From NCBI GenBank assembly GCA_004143605.1, contig AWVY01000037.1, positions 42,037 through 93,318 on the forward strand: a stretch of DNA of 51,282 nt, given 5' to 3'. Below, in pieces: positions 9,183-17,825 of this stretch. Position numbers and translations under genes: made by a program. Every line of letters begins with the position of its first letter. The stretch's first letter is position 1. The DNA comes from Desulforamulus aquiferis. GTDB lineage: Bacteria > Bacillota > Desulfotomaculia > Desulfotomaculales > Desulfotomaculaceae. Below the pieces are notes generated by a model that saw only the letters and a list, made by a program, of their open reading frames with translations, had not been told where the DNA came from and did not search any database.

Positions 9183-9276
9183 TTTAAAAATGCTCCTTTC
9201 ATTAAGTAGCTTACCATATTTGTATTCAACAGAGTGCGATTTTGACCTTTAAGAAAATGGTGGAATTATTTCCTGC

Positions 9277-10223
9277 CTAATCACAATGGTCATCGTCATC
9301 AAAAGTGCCTTCGAGAAGAACCTCCACAGAGGCTTTACGGTCCATGAGCTGCTCTAACCCGTCACCTTGAAGTTTCCAGCCTTCATCAGGTGTTTCGTTC
9401 ATTCTCAGTTCTATTCTTTTTTCAACATCCTTGGAGTCATCCCGGTACCTCAGGGTAAGGTAAGTAAGGTAATTGCTGAAATTGCCGCCACTCTGCCGGA
9501 TTCTCTGAACTTTAATTCTTTCTATTTCTGAATCCAACAGCTTTAGAAAATCCATTTCTTTATTTGAGGGATTATCCAAGGTTTTGATAGCCAAATCTAC
9601 TGACTGCTGGTCAATTGCTGTAAAAAAGACCTCAATAACTTCCTCCGGTCTCATGGTTGCAACCATTTCCCTAAATTTCCCGGCAGACTTCCATATCATC
9701 ATTTGATGGGCTAAATTTTCTTTCCCTGACTGGTGAACTTTGCTATCTCGGAAATGAATACAGAAGTGCCCCCGGAAGTCATTCCCCCTGATGGCCCCAC
9801 TTCCATGGGGCATCCCATTCATGGAGCAGCTATTCTTCTGTCTCCAACCTCAACAACAACAGCTTTTCGCCGCCAGGTCCACTCCCCATCATAAATGATT
9901 TTCATAATTGCTGTGTCCTTTGATGTTAGTGGCTGCACATCAGCGTGATAGGTTCCTCCCCTCCGCTGTACAGCAAAGCTTAAGCCGGTATCAACATCAA
10001 CGACACGGGCATTTGTATACCTGCGGAACATTTGGTCTACCTCTTCCCACCCAAGATATTCTCCCCTGGCGATTTCGGGCGGCTCACTATGGGGCATTGG
10101 CTGGAATTCTCCGGGCCTTAAATTATCCCAAATAACATTAAGAATGGTAACTATGCAGGCAATAACAATCAATAGCTTGAAAACTCGTTTGGGTCTAAAG
10201 ATAAACACAAGTGATTTTTTCAC
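9277..10223 (-). CDS. membrane-anchored protein with MPHG...GHFCIHF motif, one frameshift
   Basis: Residues about 10-32 form a membrane segment (VFKLLIVIACIVTILNVIW). The soluble part carries VGDRRIAA then MNGMPHGSGAIRGNDF and GHFCIHFRDSKVH, a block with conserved His and Cys that I know from uncharacterised Firmicutes proteins. It superficially resembles cysteine transpeptidase sites but does not match YkuD. The C-terminal 100 residues resemble an NTF2/SnoaL-like region (VIEVFFTAIDQQSVDLAIKT). The frame breaks at about 9830, within that motif block, so the two pieces are one protein of about 315 residues. The GTG at 10223 follows GGGGGA. Confidence 0.65.
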
Positions 10224-10284
10224 CGGCCCGTCCCCCAATTTTTCTCTATCACATAATATGGCGAACGGAAATAAATATGCAGAC

Positions 10285-11335
10285 TTAAGTAAAATTTCTG
10301 CGGGCTAAGGACTCAACTGATGCCTCTCTGGCAAAGCCAATGGTATGTATTACCGGAAATTACTGCTGATACAGAGGTCAAATCCTTAATTGTTTTTGCT
10401 CCCAACATCAGCATTATGCGGCGAATATCTGCCTTTAATAACTCAAGGAAGTCATCTAAATGTTTATCGGAACCACTCATAAGTACTTTAAGTAGTGGTC
10501 TTGCTATGCCCACCAGGTGGCATCCCAGGCAAAGGGCTTTAACACAATCTAAGGCGTGCTCAATTCCTCCTGAGGCAATTAAATTCGCCTGACCTTTACA
10601 TTCCTCTATACCCTCCAAAAGGCTGATGGCTGTTGGTATACCCCAGCTCCACATGGTCATACGACCGGCTCTGTTTTCTTCTATGGCCATGAAGTCAGTT
10701 CCACCGGCACCGCCTATATCAATATTCCTTACACCTATATCACAAAGTCTCCTAAAGCTCTCCCTCGACATACCAAAGCCGACTTCCTTAACAATAATCG
10801 GTACTGACAGGTGTTTTACTAAAAGCTCTATATTCCCTAAGATACCACGGAATTGCCGATCCCCTTCCCTCATAGCCATCTCCTGGGGCACATTAAGGTG
10901 CAGTTGAATTGCATCGGCGTTAATCATTTCTATGGCTGCCCTGGCCTCCAGCTCTGAGCAGTCAGCCCCTAAATTAGCTAATACCACACCCCGTGGGTTT
11001 GCTTCCCTGACCACCTTAAAACTGGCACGGGCAGAATGGTCCTCCAGGGCAGCCCGCTGGGAGCCCACCGCAATAGCCACCCCCGCCAGGTTCGCTGCTC
11101 TAGCTAAGCTATAGTTTATTCCCTCCAACTGCGGGTGTCCCCCGGTCATGGCATTGATTAATAATGGTACTGATAATTTTTTACCGAGAAACTCACAAGA
11201 GGGATCAACCTCCTCCCAGTTCAACTGGGGTAAAGAATTGTGTACCAGACTAACATCCTCAAAGCCTGTAGCTATAGACCGTTTTTTCTGATTAAGGGAT
11301 AATTCTATATGCTCCAATTTCCTGTTAATGCGCAT
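10285..11335 (-). CDS. fni: type 2 isopentenyl-diphosphate isomerase (FMN-dependent)
   Basis: Interconverts IPP and DMAPP using reduced FMN. Seen: NAMTGG, VGSQRAALED, NLGAD, QLHLNVPQE, VKEVGFGMS, DIGGAGGTDF and IASGGI, in the family order. Start at ATG 11335 (MRINRKLEHIE) after CAGGAGG; an upstream in-frame codon lacks a site. The frame breaks at about 10320. The restored tail VESLARRNFT ends at 10285. About 350 residues, normal size. It provides the C5 units for menaquinone and undecaprenol. Confidence 0.94.
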
Positions 11336-11390
11336 TTTAAGCCTCCTGCCATAACCCATTTACCTAACATAGCAGTAAATATAAATAAAT

Positions 11391-11426
11391 CGGGGCGATA
11401 ATGAGACTAAACTCAAATTCGCCCCG
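11391..11426 (-). terminator. terminator after typA
   Basis: CGGGGCGA/TCGCCCCG stem with a nested TGAG/CTCA hairpin, followed on the minus strand by ATTTATTTATATTT. Confidence 0.65.
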
Positions 11427-11452
11427 GCTTAAATTACAAACTAATCCATTTA

Positions 11453-13272
11453 CTATGACATATTGGCTATCTTTTTAGCCCTGCTCCGTTCATTCTTATC
11501 CAATAGCTTTTTCCTTATCCTGAGACTCTTTGGGGTTACCTCTAATAGTTCATCGTCCGAAAGATACTCAAGGGACTCCTCTAAACTCATTACCCGGGGC
11601 TCCTCAAGTTTAACGGTTGCTTCAGCGGTACTGGCCCGGTGGTTTGTTAATTGCTTCTTTTTACAAACGTTAACTTCAATGTCCTGTTCCCGAACATGTT
11701 CACCTACAACCATACCTTCATAAACCTTTGTCCCGGGAACAACAAACAGGGTTCCCCTGTCTTGGACTGAATTCAAACCGTATTGTGTAGCCTCGCCAGA
11801 TTCAAAGGCAATCAGGACCCCCTGATAGCGCCTTTTAATTTCTCCTTTAAAGGGTTCATAACCCAGGAAAGTATGGTTCATTACCGCATGTCCTCTGGTC
11901 TCAGTGAGGAGCTGGGATCTAAAGCCTATCAGTCCTCTGGCCGGAACCTTAAACTCAAGTCTGAGCTGTCCAGGCCCATTGGGTCCCATATTGATCATTT
12001 CACCCTTACGGTTACCCAAACTTTCCATGACCGGACCCATCTTGTCCTCAGGTATATCAACCAGCAGTAATTCCATAGGCTCCAGCAGTTGGCCTCATCC
12101 CGCCTGAAAATCACTTCCGGCTTGGATACCTGAAGCTCATAGCCTTCCCGACGCATGGTTTCAATCAGGATAGAGAGATGTAATTCACCCCTGCCGGCAA
12201 CCTTAAAGATTTCTGGTGAATCAGTATCCTGTACCCTCAGACTAACATTCTTTTCGGCCTCTTTATATAATCTGGCCCGAACTTTTCTTGAAGTAATATG
12301 ATCCCCTTCCTGACCGGCAAAGGGACTGTCATTTACCATGAAAGTCATTTCCAAGGTAGGTTCATCCACGGTAATGGCCGGTAAGGGAATAGGATTATCC
12401 TTATCAGCAATTGTTTCACCAATTTTGATATCCTCTAGCCCCGATACTACCACAATCTCACCACATTGTGCCCTTGGCACCTCGACCCGCTCCAAGCCTT
12501 CAAAGGTGTACACCCTGCCGATCCGGTGATTTTTAACTGCACCCTCATAGTTTATTACTGCCACCTGTTGACCACTGGATATACTCCCCTGCACTATCCG
12601 TCCCACTGCAACCCTGCCAATATATGAGTCATATTCGGTGTTATTAACCAACATCTGCAGTGGTGCCTCAGTTTCCCCCTGGGGGGCAGGAAAATGTTCT
12701 AAAATAGTTTCAAATAGCGGCTGCAGATTTTCTCCCGGCACATCAGGATCATTGGTGGCCAGACCCTGACGGGCAATGGTATAAACTACCGGGAAATCTA
12801 GCTGCTCATCATTGGCTCCCAGCTCAAAAAACAGTTCATATACCTCATCTACCACTTCACTGATTCTGGCATCAGGTCTGTCAATCTTATTGATAACAAC
12901 CACCGGAACAAGGTTAAGCTCAAGGGCCTTTCTCAAAACAAATCTAGTTTGAGGCATTGGGCCTTCTGCAGCATCCACTAACAAAAGAACACCGTCCACC
13001 ATCTTGAGCACCCGCTCAACTTCTCCACCAAAATCCGAGTGTCCAGGGGTATCTACAATATTAATCTTAATGTTTTGATAACGAACCGAGGTGTTTTTAG
13101 CCAGAATTGTAATGCCTCGTTCCTTCTCTAGGTCATTAGAATCCATAACCCTTTCCTGAACAACCTGGTTTTGACGGAATATCCCACTCTGTTTAAGCAT
13201 TCCATCAACAAGGGTTGTTTTACCGTGATCAACGTGGGCAATTATCGCGATATTTCTAATATCATTAGCCAT
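11453..13272 (-). CDS. typA: ribosome-associated GTPase TypA/BipA, one frameshift
   Basis: Translational GTPase that acts on the ribosome in stress and assembly. G1 [11 protein letters not shown]3 DTPGH and G4 NKID are all present near the N terminus. They are followed by domain 2 ([18 protein letters not shown]), [18 protein letters not shown], and the BipA-specific C-terminal region ([29 protein letters not shown]). ATG at 13272 with AGGAGG. The frame breaks near 12090 between VIFRRDEA and [10 protein letters not shown]. Total about 605 residues, the family norm. A break in so conserved a gene points to a sequence error. Confidence 0.95.
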
Positions 13273-13387
13273 TTATTATTTTCCTCCTAATGGGCTTACA
13301 TACAAAATTTTTCCCAACCAGCCTATTATATAACACATTTATTAATTTTTCTTCAGAAAAAAATCAAATTTTTATAACAAAAGCGCT

Positions 13388-13429
13388 ACAGGGGACGGTT
13401 CTTTGACTGAGTCAAAGAACGTCCCCTGT
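13388..13429. repeat. REP-like hairpin of the GGGGACGGTTC type
   Basis: ACAGGGGACGGTTCTTTGAC and its near-perfect mirror, with a 3-nt loop TGA and one extra G in one arm. Hairpins starting ACAGGGGACGGTTC are spread through many Firmicutes and delta-proteobacterial genomes and are linked to REP-associated (IS200-like) transposases. No transposase lies in this window. Confidence 0.75.
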
Positions 13430-13430
13430 C

Positions 13431-13607
13431 TTAGAAAGAATTATGATGAGGGTGATACCCTTGCCTACGTTCCCATGGACGGCATATTTCTATGTGTATA
13501 TTTCCGTCCTTAGTTTCTTCATCATAAAGAAGCCTATACAACCTCTGTCCAATAAAGCTGATTCCCAGGTATGCCGCTCCCAATAAAGGAAAAAGTACCT
13601 TTTTCAT
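13431..13607 (-). CDS. small membrane protein, 58 aa
   Basis: The ATG at 13607 (MKKVLFPLLGAAYLGISFIG) follows AGGAG by 9 nt. One N-terminal membrane segment is followed by a short charged tail (YDEETKDGNIHIEI) ending in HPHHNSF. The REP-like hairpin begins immediately after the stop. No family is recognised. Confidence 0.55.
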   Translation of the reverse strand: MKKVLFPLLGAAYLGISFIGQRLYRLLYDEETKDGNIHIEICRPWERRQGYHPHHNSF

Positions 13608-13700
13608 AAAAAACACACTCCTGAATCACTTTCCTTACGGGTTTCGCCATCGAATTCCAAAATCCTTCAATGAAACCAGTATTTTGACAAAAAATATTAA

Positions 13701-14048
13701 TTAATTATCTATTTGCACTGCCTTCACACTTTGGAAATCTGATTGTCCTGAGGATTTAATGGCTATTTCATCTGAGGTGGCATCATCCCAGTTCAATCTA
13801 ACTTCCAACGGGCCGGATAACCCGGCAATATTAACCTTTGCCTGTCTCATCCAGTCATCGTTCAGCCTTACCAGGACCAGTTCCATCTTATTATTTCTAA
13901 AGAGCTTAATTCTTGAATCACCGTTTATCTTATAGAATACAGTATACTCTTTAATGTCACCTTTCCAAAGGTCCCCTTGGTCAATTGTAAACTCTAAGCT
14001 CCCTTTCTTCTCCATACTCTCATTAATTAACTCTGCAATATCAGACAT
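13701..14048 (-). CDS. hypothetical protein, 115 aa
   Basis: An intact soluble frame beginning MSDIAELINESMEKKGSLEF, with repeated beta-type segments (YTVFYKINGDSRIKLFRNN, LVLVRLNDDWM, LEVRLNWDD). It is probably third in a run of three small same-strand genes (14472, 14282, 14048), with 24 nt between it and the one before. No family is recognised. Confidence 0.65.
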   Translation of the reverse strand: MSDIAELINESMEKKGSLEFTIDQGDLWKGDIKEYTVFYKINGDSRIKLFRNNKMELVLVRLNDDWMRQAKVNIAGLSGPLEVRLNWDDATSDEIAIKSSGQSDFQSVKAVQIDN

Positions 14049-14072
14049 ATATCTACCCTCCCAATCTATTGC

Positions 14073-14282
14073 TTAGCCGCACTTACCCTTCCTAAATTCC
14101 CGAATACTTAGCTGAACGTTGGGGTTATTTAGTATAATCCTATAAATAGAAACGATGTCATAATCATCACCTTTTATGGTTTGCTGGGCATATTCCACTG
14201 CTGCCTCTTCGGTATCAAAGGCCGATACCTCATCACATTGCCCGTTAAGTATCTTCACCACAGTATAAACATTTACAATCAT
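14073..14282 (-). CDS. hypothetical protein, 69 aa
   Basis: The ATG at 14282 follows GAGGAGGATGAGG. Sequence MIVNVYTVVKILNGQCDEV, then FDTEEAAVEYAQQTI. The pattern of a short beta strand, then an acidic loop and helix, resembles small nucleic-acid or ligand-binding folds, but no family is recognised. Middle gene of the small cluster. Confidence 0.65.
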   Translation of the reverse strand: MIVNVYTVVKILNGQCDEVSAFDTEEAAVEYAQQTIKGDDYDIVSIYRIILNNPNVQLSIREFRKGKCG

Positions 14283-14325
14283 TTTGCCTCATCCTCCTCA
14301 ATAATCTCATATTCGGAACAATCCT

Positions 14326-14472
14326 TTACATGTTCTTGAATGATTTAAGGGCCATTTCAAGGCCGTCTGCAAAGCCACTGTTATATTCACTTGAAGACAT
14401 ACCCTGCATATAATGAAGATAAACAATCGTACTTTTTTCCCACTGTTTAAGGCATTCCTGTAAAGAAGCCAA
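14326..14472 (-). CDS. small protein, 48 aa
   Basis: A TTG at 14472 with GAAAGGAGG 9 nt upstream opens LASLQECLKQWEKSTIVYLH, continuing through MQGMSSSEYNSGFADGLEMA and ending LKSFKNM. The composition is that of a real soluble alpha-helical protein. It lies 43 nt ahead of the 69-aa gene and is probably co-transcribed with it. Confidence 0.55.
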   Translation of the reverse strand: MASLQECLKQWEKSTIVYLHYMQGMSSSEYNSGFADGLEMALKSFKNM

Positions 14473-14601
14473 TAATCCTGCCTCCTTTCAAAAGCTATAG
14501 ATTCAAAGTTATTGTTTCTATTTAAAACCCTATTATCCTTCTAATTCTTGCATTGACATAAAAAGCATATACAAATTATTATAATTTTGGAGGTGAGTAT
14601 A

Positions 14602-14942
14602 ATGTCCTGGCTTCTCAGCCTATTACTTAATAGTGCCGCCCTGCTGGTGGCTGATTATTTTATATCCAGTATCGAAATATCAGGAATAGTCTCCGCCCTT
14701 ATTGCAGCAGTTGTGTTGGGCTTTGTAAATACCTTTCTTCGCCCGGTCCTACTATTTCTTACCTTCCCCATTACCGTTTTTACCCTAGGCTTTTTCATTT
14801 TAGTGGTTAATGCCATTACCTTTGCCTTTGTTTCCTGGTTCGTCCCTGGCTTTAATGTTTATAGTTTTACCGGGGCCTTTATGGGCGCCTGTTAACCGGC
14901 CTGGTAAGTTGGGTTCTAAATTTAATCTTTAACGATCGTTAA
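14602..14942 (+). CDS. YvlD-type four-helix membrane protein (phage holin family 4), one frameshift
   Basis: Start ATG 14602 after GGAGGTGAG. Three hydrophobic segments are visible (LLSLLLNSAALLVADYFI, VSALIAAVVLGFVNTFL, FPITVFTLGFFILVVNAITF), with the motif NTFLRPVLLFLTFPIT typical of the YvlD/pfam04020 family. The frame breaks near 14888. The restored end LLTGLVSWVLNLIFNDR adds a fourth segment and stops at 14942. About 113 residues, the usual family size. Function unknown; in Bacillus the family is linked to envelope stress. Confidence 0.8.
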
Positions 14943-15114
14943 TTTATTTTTTTATCATTATTATATATGCCCTTAATAAACAAAAAGCCTCTTTTGGAAG
15001 TTCATCCTAATACTATATCCACTGTCATAAATTATCTCGTATTTAAAAACCCTCTTTGTCCATAATAAAGGTAGACCCACAAAAAAACTACTAATCATCA
15101 AGGAGGGTTCTTAA

Positions 15115-15378
15115 ATGACAAGTCGTAACACAAATCAATCTGTTACCCCCGGAGCTCAAAGTGCCCTTGATCAAATGAAATACGAAATCGCAAGCGAACT
15201 TGGTATCGCCAACTATCAACAAATGGACAAGGGTTCCCTACCCAGCCGTGTTAACGGTTATGTTGGTGGTAACATGACCAAAAAACTGGTTGCCTATGCC
15301 GAACAAGCCCTAGCCGGTGGCGCACAAGCTCAAGTACTGCAATCTGCTCAAACCGATCAAATCGGTGGTGGCCAATAG
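15115..15378 (+). CDS. alpha/beta-type small acid-soluble spore protein
   Basis: Coats and protects DNA in the dormant spore. Seen: MKYEIASELGI, which matches the germination-protease cleavage site, and SRVNGYVGGNMTKKLVAYAE, the conserved DNA-binding block. 87 residues. ATG after AAGGAGGG. Expected to be made in the forespore under sigma-G. Single gene with a strong terminator. Confidence 0.93.
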   Translation: MTSRNTNQSVTPGAQSALDQMKYEIASELGIANYQQMDKGSLPSRVNGYVGGNMTKKLVAYAEQALAGGAQAQVLQSAQTDQIGGGQ

Positions 15379-15437
15379 TAATTAAACGACAGGCAACCGC
15401 CATATACAAACGGAAGATGTCGGTTGAGCCCTCAAAG

Positions 15438-15470
15438 GCAGCGGGAGATAATATCTCCCGCTGCTTTCAT
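15438..15470 (+). terminator. intrinsic terminator after SASP gene
   Basis: GCAGCGGGAGAT/ATCTCCCGCTGC stem followed by TTTCATTT. The remaining 260 nt up to the ferredoxin gene at 15730 are AT-rich, and I see no further gene there. Confidence 0.85.
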
Positions 15471-15729
15471 TTAGATCGTTCATTTCTGACGACTACTGAT
15501 ACTGGTACGACTGATACATAGAAATAGTAGTTCACTAACAAATTCTAATCTTCAGTGTACCCAAAAAGACCTGAGCAATTCCTTTAACCTGTAAAATTTA
15601 TCAACCCCCATGTTTTGTCTATTTAGGTATCTTTATGTCATTGAACAAAATAAAAGGTTTAATTATAATTGATTTGTATCCTGGTTGACTAAGAACCTTC
15701 TACAAAACAAAACAAGGGGGTATTTTTTT

Positions 15730-15918
15730 ATGTTCTTGGTTTCTATCAAGCAAGATAATTGCACCGGTTGTGGTTCCTGTGTTGATCCCTGCCCCGCAAA
15801 AATTTTGGAAATGGTGGATGACAAGGCTGAAATTACTGGCGATGCAGCTGATTGCATGGGTTGTGAAACCTGTGTAGAAATTTGTCCAAGCGGTTGCTTT
15901 ACCATTATGGAGCTGTAA
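15730..15918 (+). CDS. 2[4Fe-4S] ferredoxin, 62 aa
   Basis: Small cytoplasmic electron carrier. Two cluster motifs are visible: CTGCGSCVDPCP near residues 11-22 and CMGCETCVEICP near residues 41-52. ATG at 15730 follows AAGGGGG. The codons upstream in the same frame have no start with a ribosome site. Single gene with its own terminator. Confidence 0.92.
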   Translation: MFLVSIKQDNCTGCGSCVDPCPAKILEMVDDKAEITGDAADCMGCETCVEICPSGCFTIMEL

Positions 15919-15930
15919 TAATAAAATTTT

Positions 15931-15960
15931 AGGGGGCGTCCTTTTGACGCCCCCTTTACA
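15931..15960 (+). terminator. intrinsic terminator after ferredoxin
   Basis: AGGGGGCGTC/GACGCCCCCT with loop CTTTT, then TTACATT. Confidence 0.8.
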
Positions 15961-16032
15961 TTCAAGTTGTTTTTAAAGTACTTAACAAGGATATTAATAT
16001 AAAATAGCGAATTTACTCTTTGGAGGGAGGTA

Positions 16033-16296
16033 ATGACATTGTCTACCGGAAAAAGAATTTGGTTGGTCATACGGGCCTTTTTAAACCCGGCTGTACCCTC
16101 CCGGCTTAAGTATGAGGTTATTGGCTGCTTACTATATTTTATAAGCCCTATTGACTTCATCCCTGATTTTATACCCTTCACCGGACGGGCTGACGATCTG
16201 GTAATCCTATTATGGGGAGGCAAGAGACTTTATGATATAGTAAAGGCTCACCAACAAAGTTTGGAAAAAACCATAGACATCACACCACCAAAGTGA
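16033..16296 (+). CDS. DUF1232 (YkvA-like) membrane protein, 87 aa
   Basis: The signature YFISPIDFIPDFIPFTGRAD is diagnostic of DUF1232. An amphipathic N-terminal part (KRIWLVIRAFLNPAVPSRLK) precedes it. The ATG at 16033 sits close behind GGAGGGAGG; a TTG two codons on is an equally good start. Function of the family is not known. Confidence 0.88.
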   Translation: MTLSTGKRIWLVIRAFLNPAVPSRLKYEVIGCLLYFISPIDFIPDFIPFTGRADDLVILLWGGKRLYDIVKAHQQSLEKTIDITPPK

Positions 16297-16302
16297 TCTC
16301 TT

Positions 16303-16329
16303 GGCCCAAGCTTGAAGTGGGCCTTTTTT
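16303..16329. terminator. bidirectional terminator between converging genes
   Basis: GGCCCA/TGGGCC with a 9-nt loop followed by TTTTTT on the plus strand. Confidence 0.7.
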
Positions 16330-16331
16330 AT

Positions 16332-16552
16332 TTACAAAATGCTTTTAATTAATATGACAACAATGACTATACCTAGAAATATTGCAGTATTTTTGATAAC
16401 CTTTTCCCGAACTATCCTATTACCCTTTGTTTCTCTCGCTTACGCCGCAGCTCCTTTTGGGCCGGATCAACATAATCAACTTGCTTTAACCTGTTTTTCC
16501 TGCTGGGATCAAATTGTATTACCTTGCCCTTAGCCCTGCTTTTATCCTTCAT
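16332..16552 (-). CDS. small single-pass membrane protein, about 73 aa, one frameshift
   Basis: From ATG 16552 (GGAG 10 nt upstream) the frame reads KDKSRAKGKVIQFDPSRKN, then a basic stretch VDPAQKELRRKREKQRV. A shift near 16413 leads into IVREKVIKNTAIFLG and the membrane segment IVIVVILIKSIL, with a stop at 16332. A basic cytoplasmic part followed by a C-terminal anchor is a coherent design, so I take it as real. No family is recognised. Confidence 0.5.
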
Positions 16553-16582
16553 AATCAAGCTTCTCCATGACATTACTAAACT

Positions 16583-17183
16583 TTATTGAATGTCTTCTTT
16601 ACCGATGGCGTAGCCCAGGCTAAAAATATCCCGGAGTAAATTGTGTATTAACAGCTCCGCCCATTGGACCACCTTTGGATTGGGTTTACTCTTGTATATC
16701 CTGGCTAATTCACTGGAAACCTCAGCAATCATATCTTTGGTATCATATTTTTCTTCAAACTCTTTGGAGGAAAATATCTCTGCCCCTTCTTCAATGGATT
16801 CATTAAATTGCTTTTCTAATCCACTAAAATAACTTACAATATCGTTTAGCTCTCCTAAAACACCCTGGAGTGCCGTTTCCATACAGTAGTCAAAAAACTC
16901 ACTCCGCTCAACCTCAGGCAATTCATCCAACAATTCCTTACCACCTTGATAGTAGTGAACCTGACAATTTGCCACATTACCCTTTTCAAAGCCGGTGCCT
17001 TCAAAAAACTCCCTTAACCGCTTTTGTCCCAGGGAAGAAACCGAATTATCTTCATTCATCTTAACTATTAACTCGGGGGGACCCAGTTCACATTTGATCC
17101 TGATTACCTTTTTCCCACCAAGATAAAAAATAAAATATTCTCCATACCTTCGTGATTTAATCTGTTCCGGGTTAATCTTTCAT
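16583..17183 (-). CDS. hypothetical acidic protein, about 200 aa
   Basis: The visible open frame starts at 17059 (MNEDNSVSSLGQKRL), but coding sequence clearly extends upstream in frame as INPEQIKSRRYGEYFIFYLG and VIRIKCELGPPELIVK. No start codon lies in that stretch. The ATG at 17181-17183 after TAGGGGGG becomes the start if one A is removed from the A run (giving MKINPEQ). The rest is helical and acidic (EEGAEIFSSKEFEEKYDTKD). No family is recognised. Confidence 0.6.
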
Positions 17184-17362
17184 ACCCCCCTACGCCCAAA
17201 AACCCATCTGATATCTATTACTTTATATTATTATACCTACACTTTTACATTCCCTATTATTAGTAAAAATTCCTTCCCCATCATCTTAAAAATCGAAACC
17301 ATGTCCTAAGTACTGTATTATTTCCCAAAAAGGAAATTTCTATTACAAAATACAGGCGTCCC

Positions 17363-17390
17363 TTGCACAAAACTGTTCCAATGGTATAAT
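17363..17390 (+). promoter_or_regulatory. sigma-A promoter of hydrogenase operon
   Basis: TTGCAC at 17363-17368 and TATAAT at 17385-17390 with a 16-bp spacer. It is the best promoter match in the region. Confidence 0.55.
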
Positions 17391-17460
17391 TATATCAAGG
17401 TCAGTCAAAGTCAGTATCTTGTTGACACTTGGGGTGATTGTAATTTCCGTTACCTATAGT

Positions 17461-17489
17461 GCATAAATATTTAGCGTAAATATTTATGC
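17461..17489. repeat. perfect AT-rich palindrome in hydrogenase leader
   Basis: GCATAAATATTTA, spacer GCG, and the exact mirror (13-bp arms). It lies about 65 nt downstream of the predicted transcription start. Candidate operator or RNA hairpin. Confidence 0.7.
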
Positions 17490-17734
17490 CAATTTTAGAC
17501 AAACATCCTGTATTTTTGTAAAAATACACTTAACTAAATCACTTGATTAGAAATTATTTTAATTATTTAAATTAGCTGATTGATTTTACCTTATTTTCTA
17601 AATTTTTTAATTAACCATCAACACTAGAGAGAATAGTAATTTATCAATAAATTTCATATGTTATTTTAATTAAAAAGAGGAATTTTAAAATTTTGACAAA
17701 TAGTTCATCTATATTGGTATGTCGAAAATCAGCT

Positions 17735-17776
17735 TTTTGCTAACAATTCAAAAAATTTATTTTATTGTTAGCAAAA
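17735..17776. repeat. TTTTGCTAACAAT inverted repeat before hydA
   Basis: TTTTGCTAACAAT and ATTGTTAGCAAAA (13-bp arms) are separated by 16 A/T-rich bases. A further GTTAGCATGC follows. There is no T-tract after it, so it is more likely a binding site or leader hairpin than a terminator. Confidence 0.65.
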
Positions 17777-17825
17777 TAGTTAGCATGCAAAAAGGCATGT
17801 CAACTTAAGCAAAGGGGGAAAACCT

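Larger units (their letters stand above)
17184..17825 (+). other. 640-nt AT-rich intergenic region and long hydrogenase leader
   Basis: No open frame worth reporting. It holds a sigma-A promoter at 17363-17390, a perfect AT palindrome at 17461-17489, a second hairpin at 17735-17776 and the AAAGGGGG ribosome site of hydA. If the promoter is right, the untranslated leader is about 430 nt. Confidence 0.7.

Noticed and set aside
16312..16533. 73-residue plus-strand frame
   Set aside because: The opposite strand holds a better gene (basic protein with a C-terminal membrane segment and a ribosome site).
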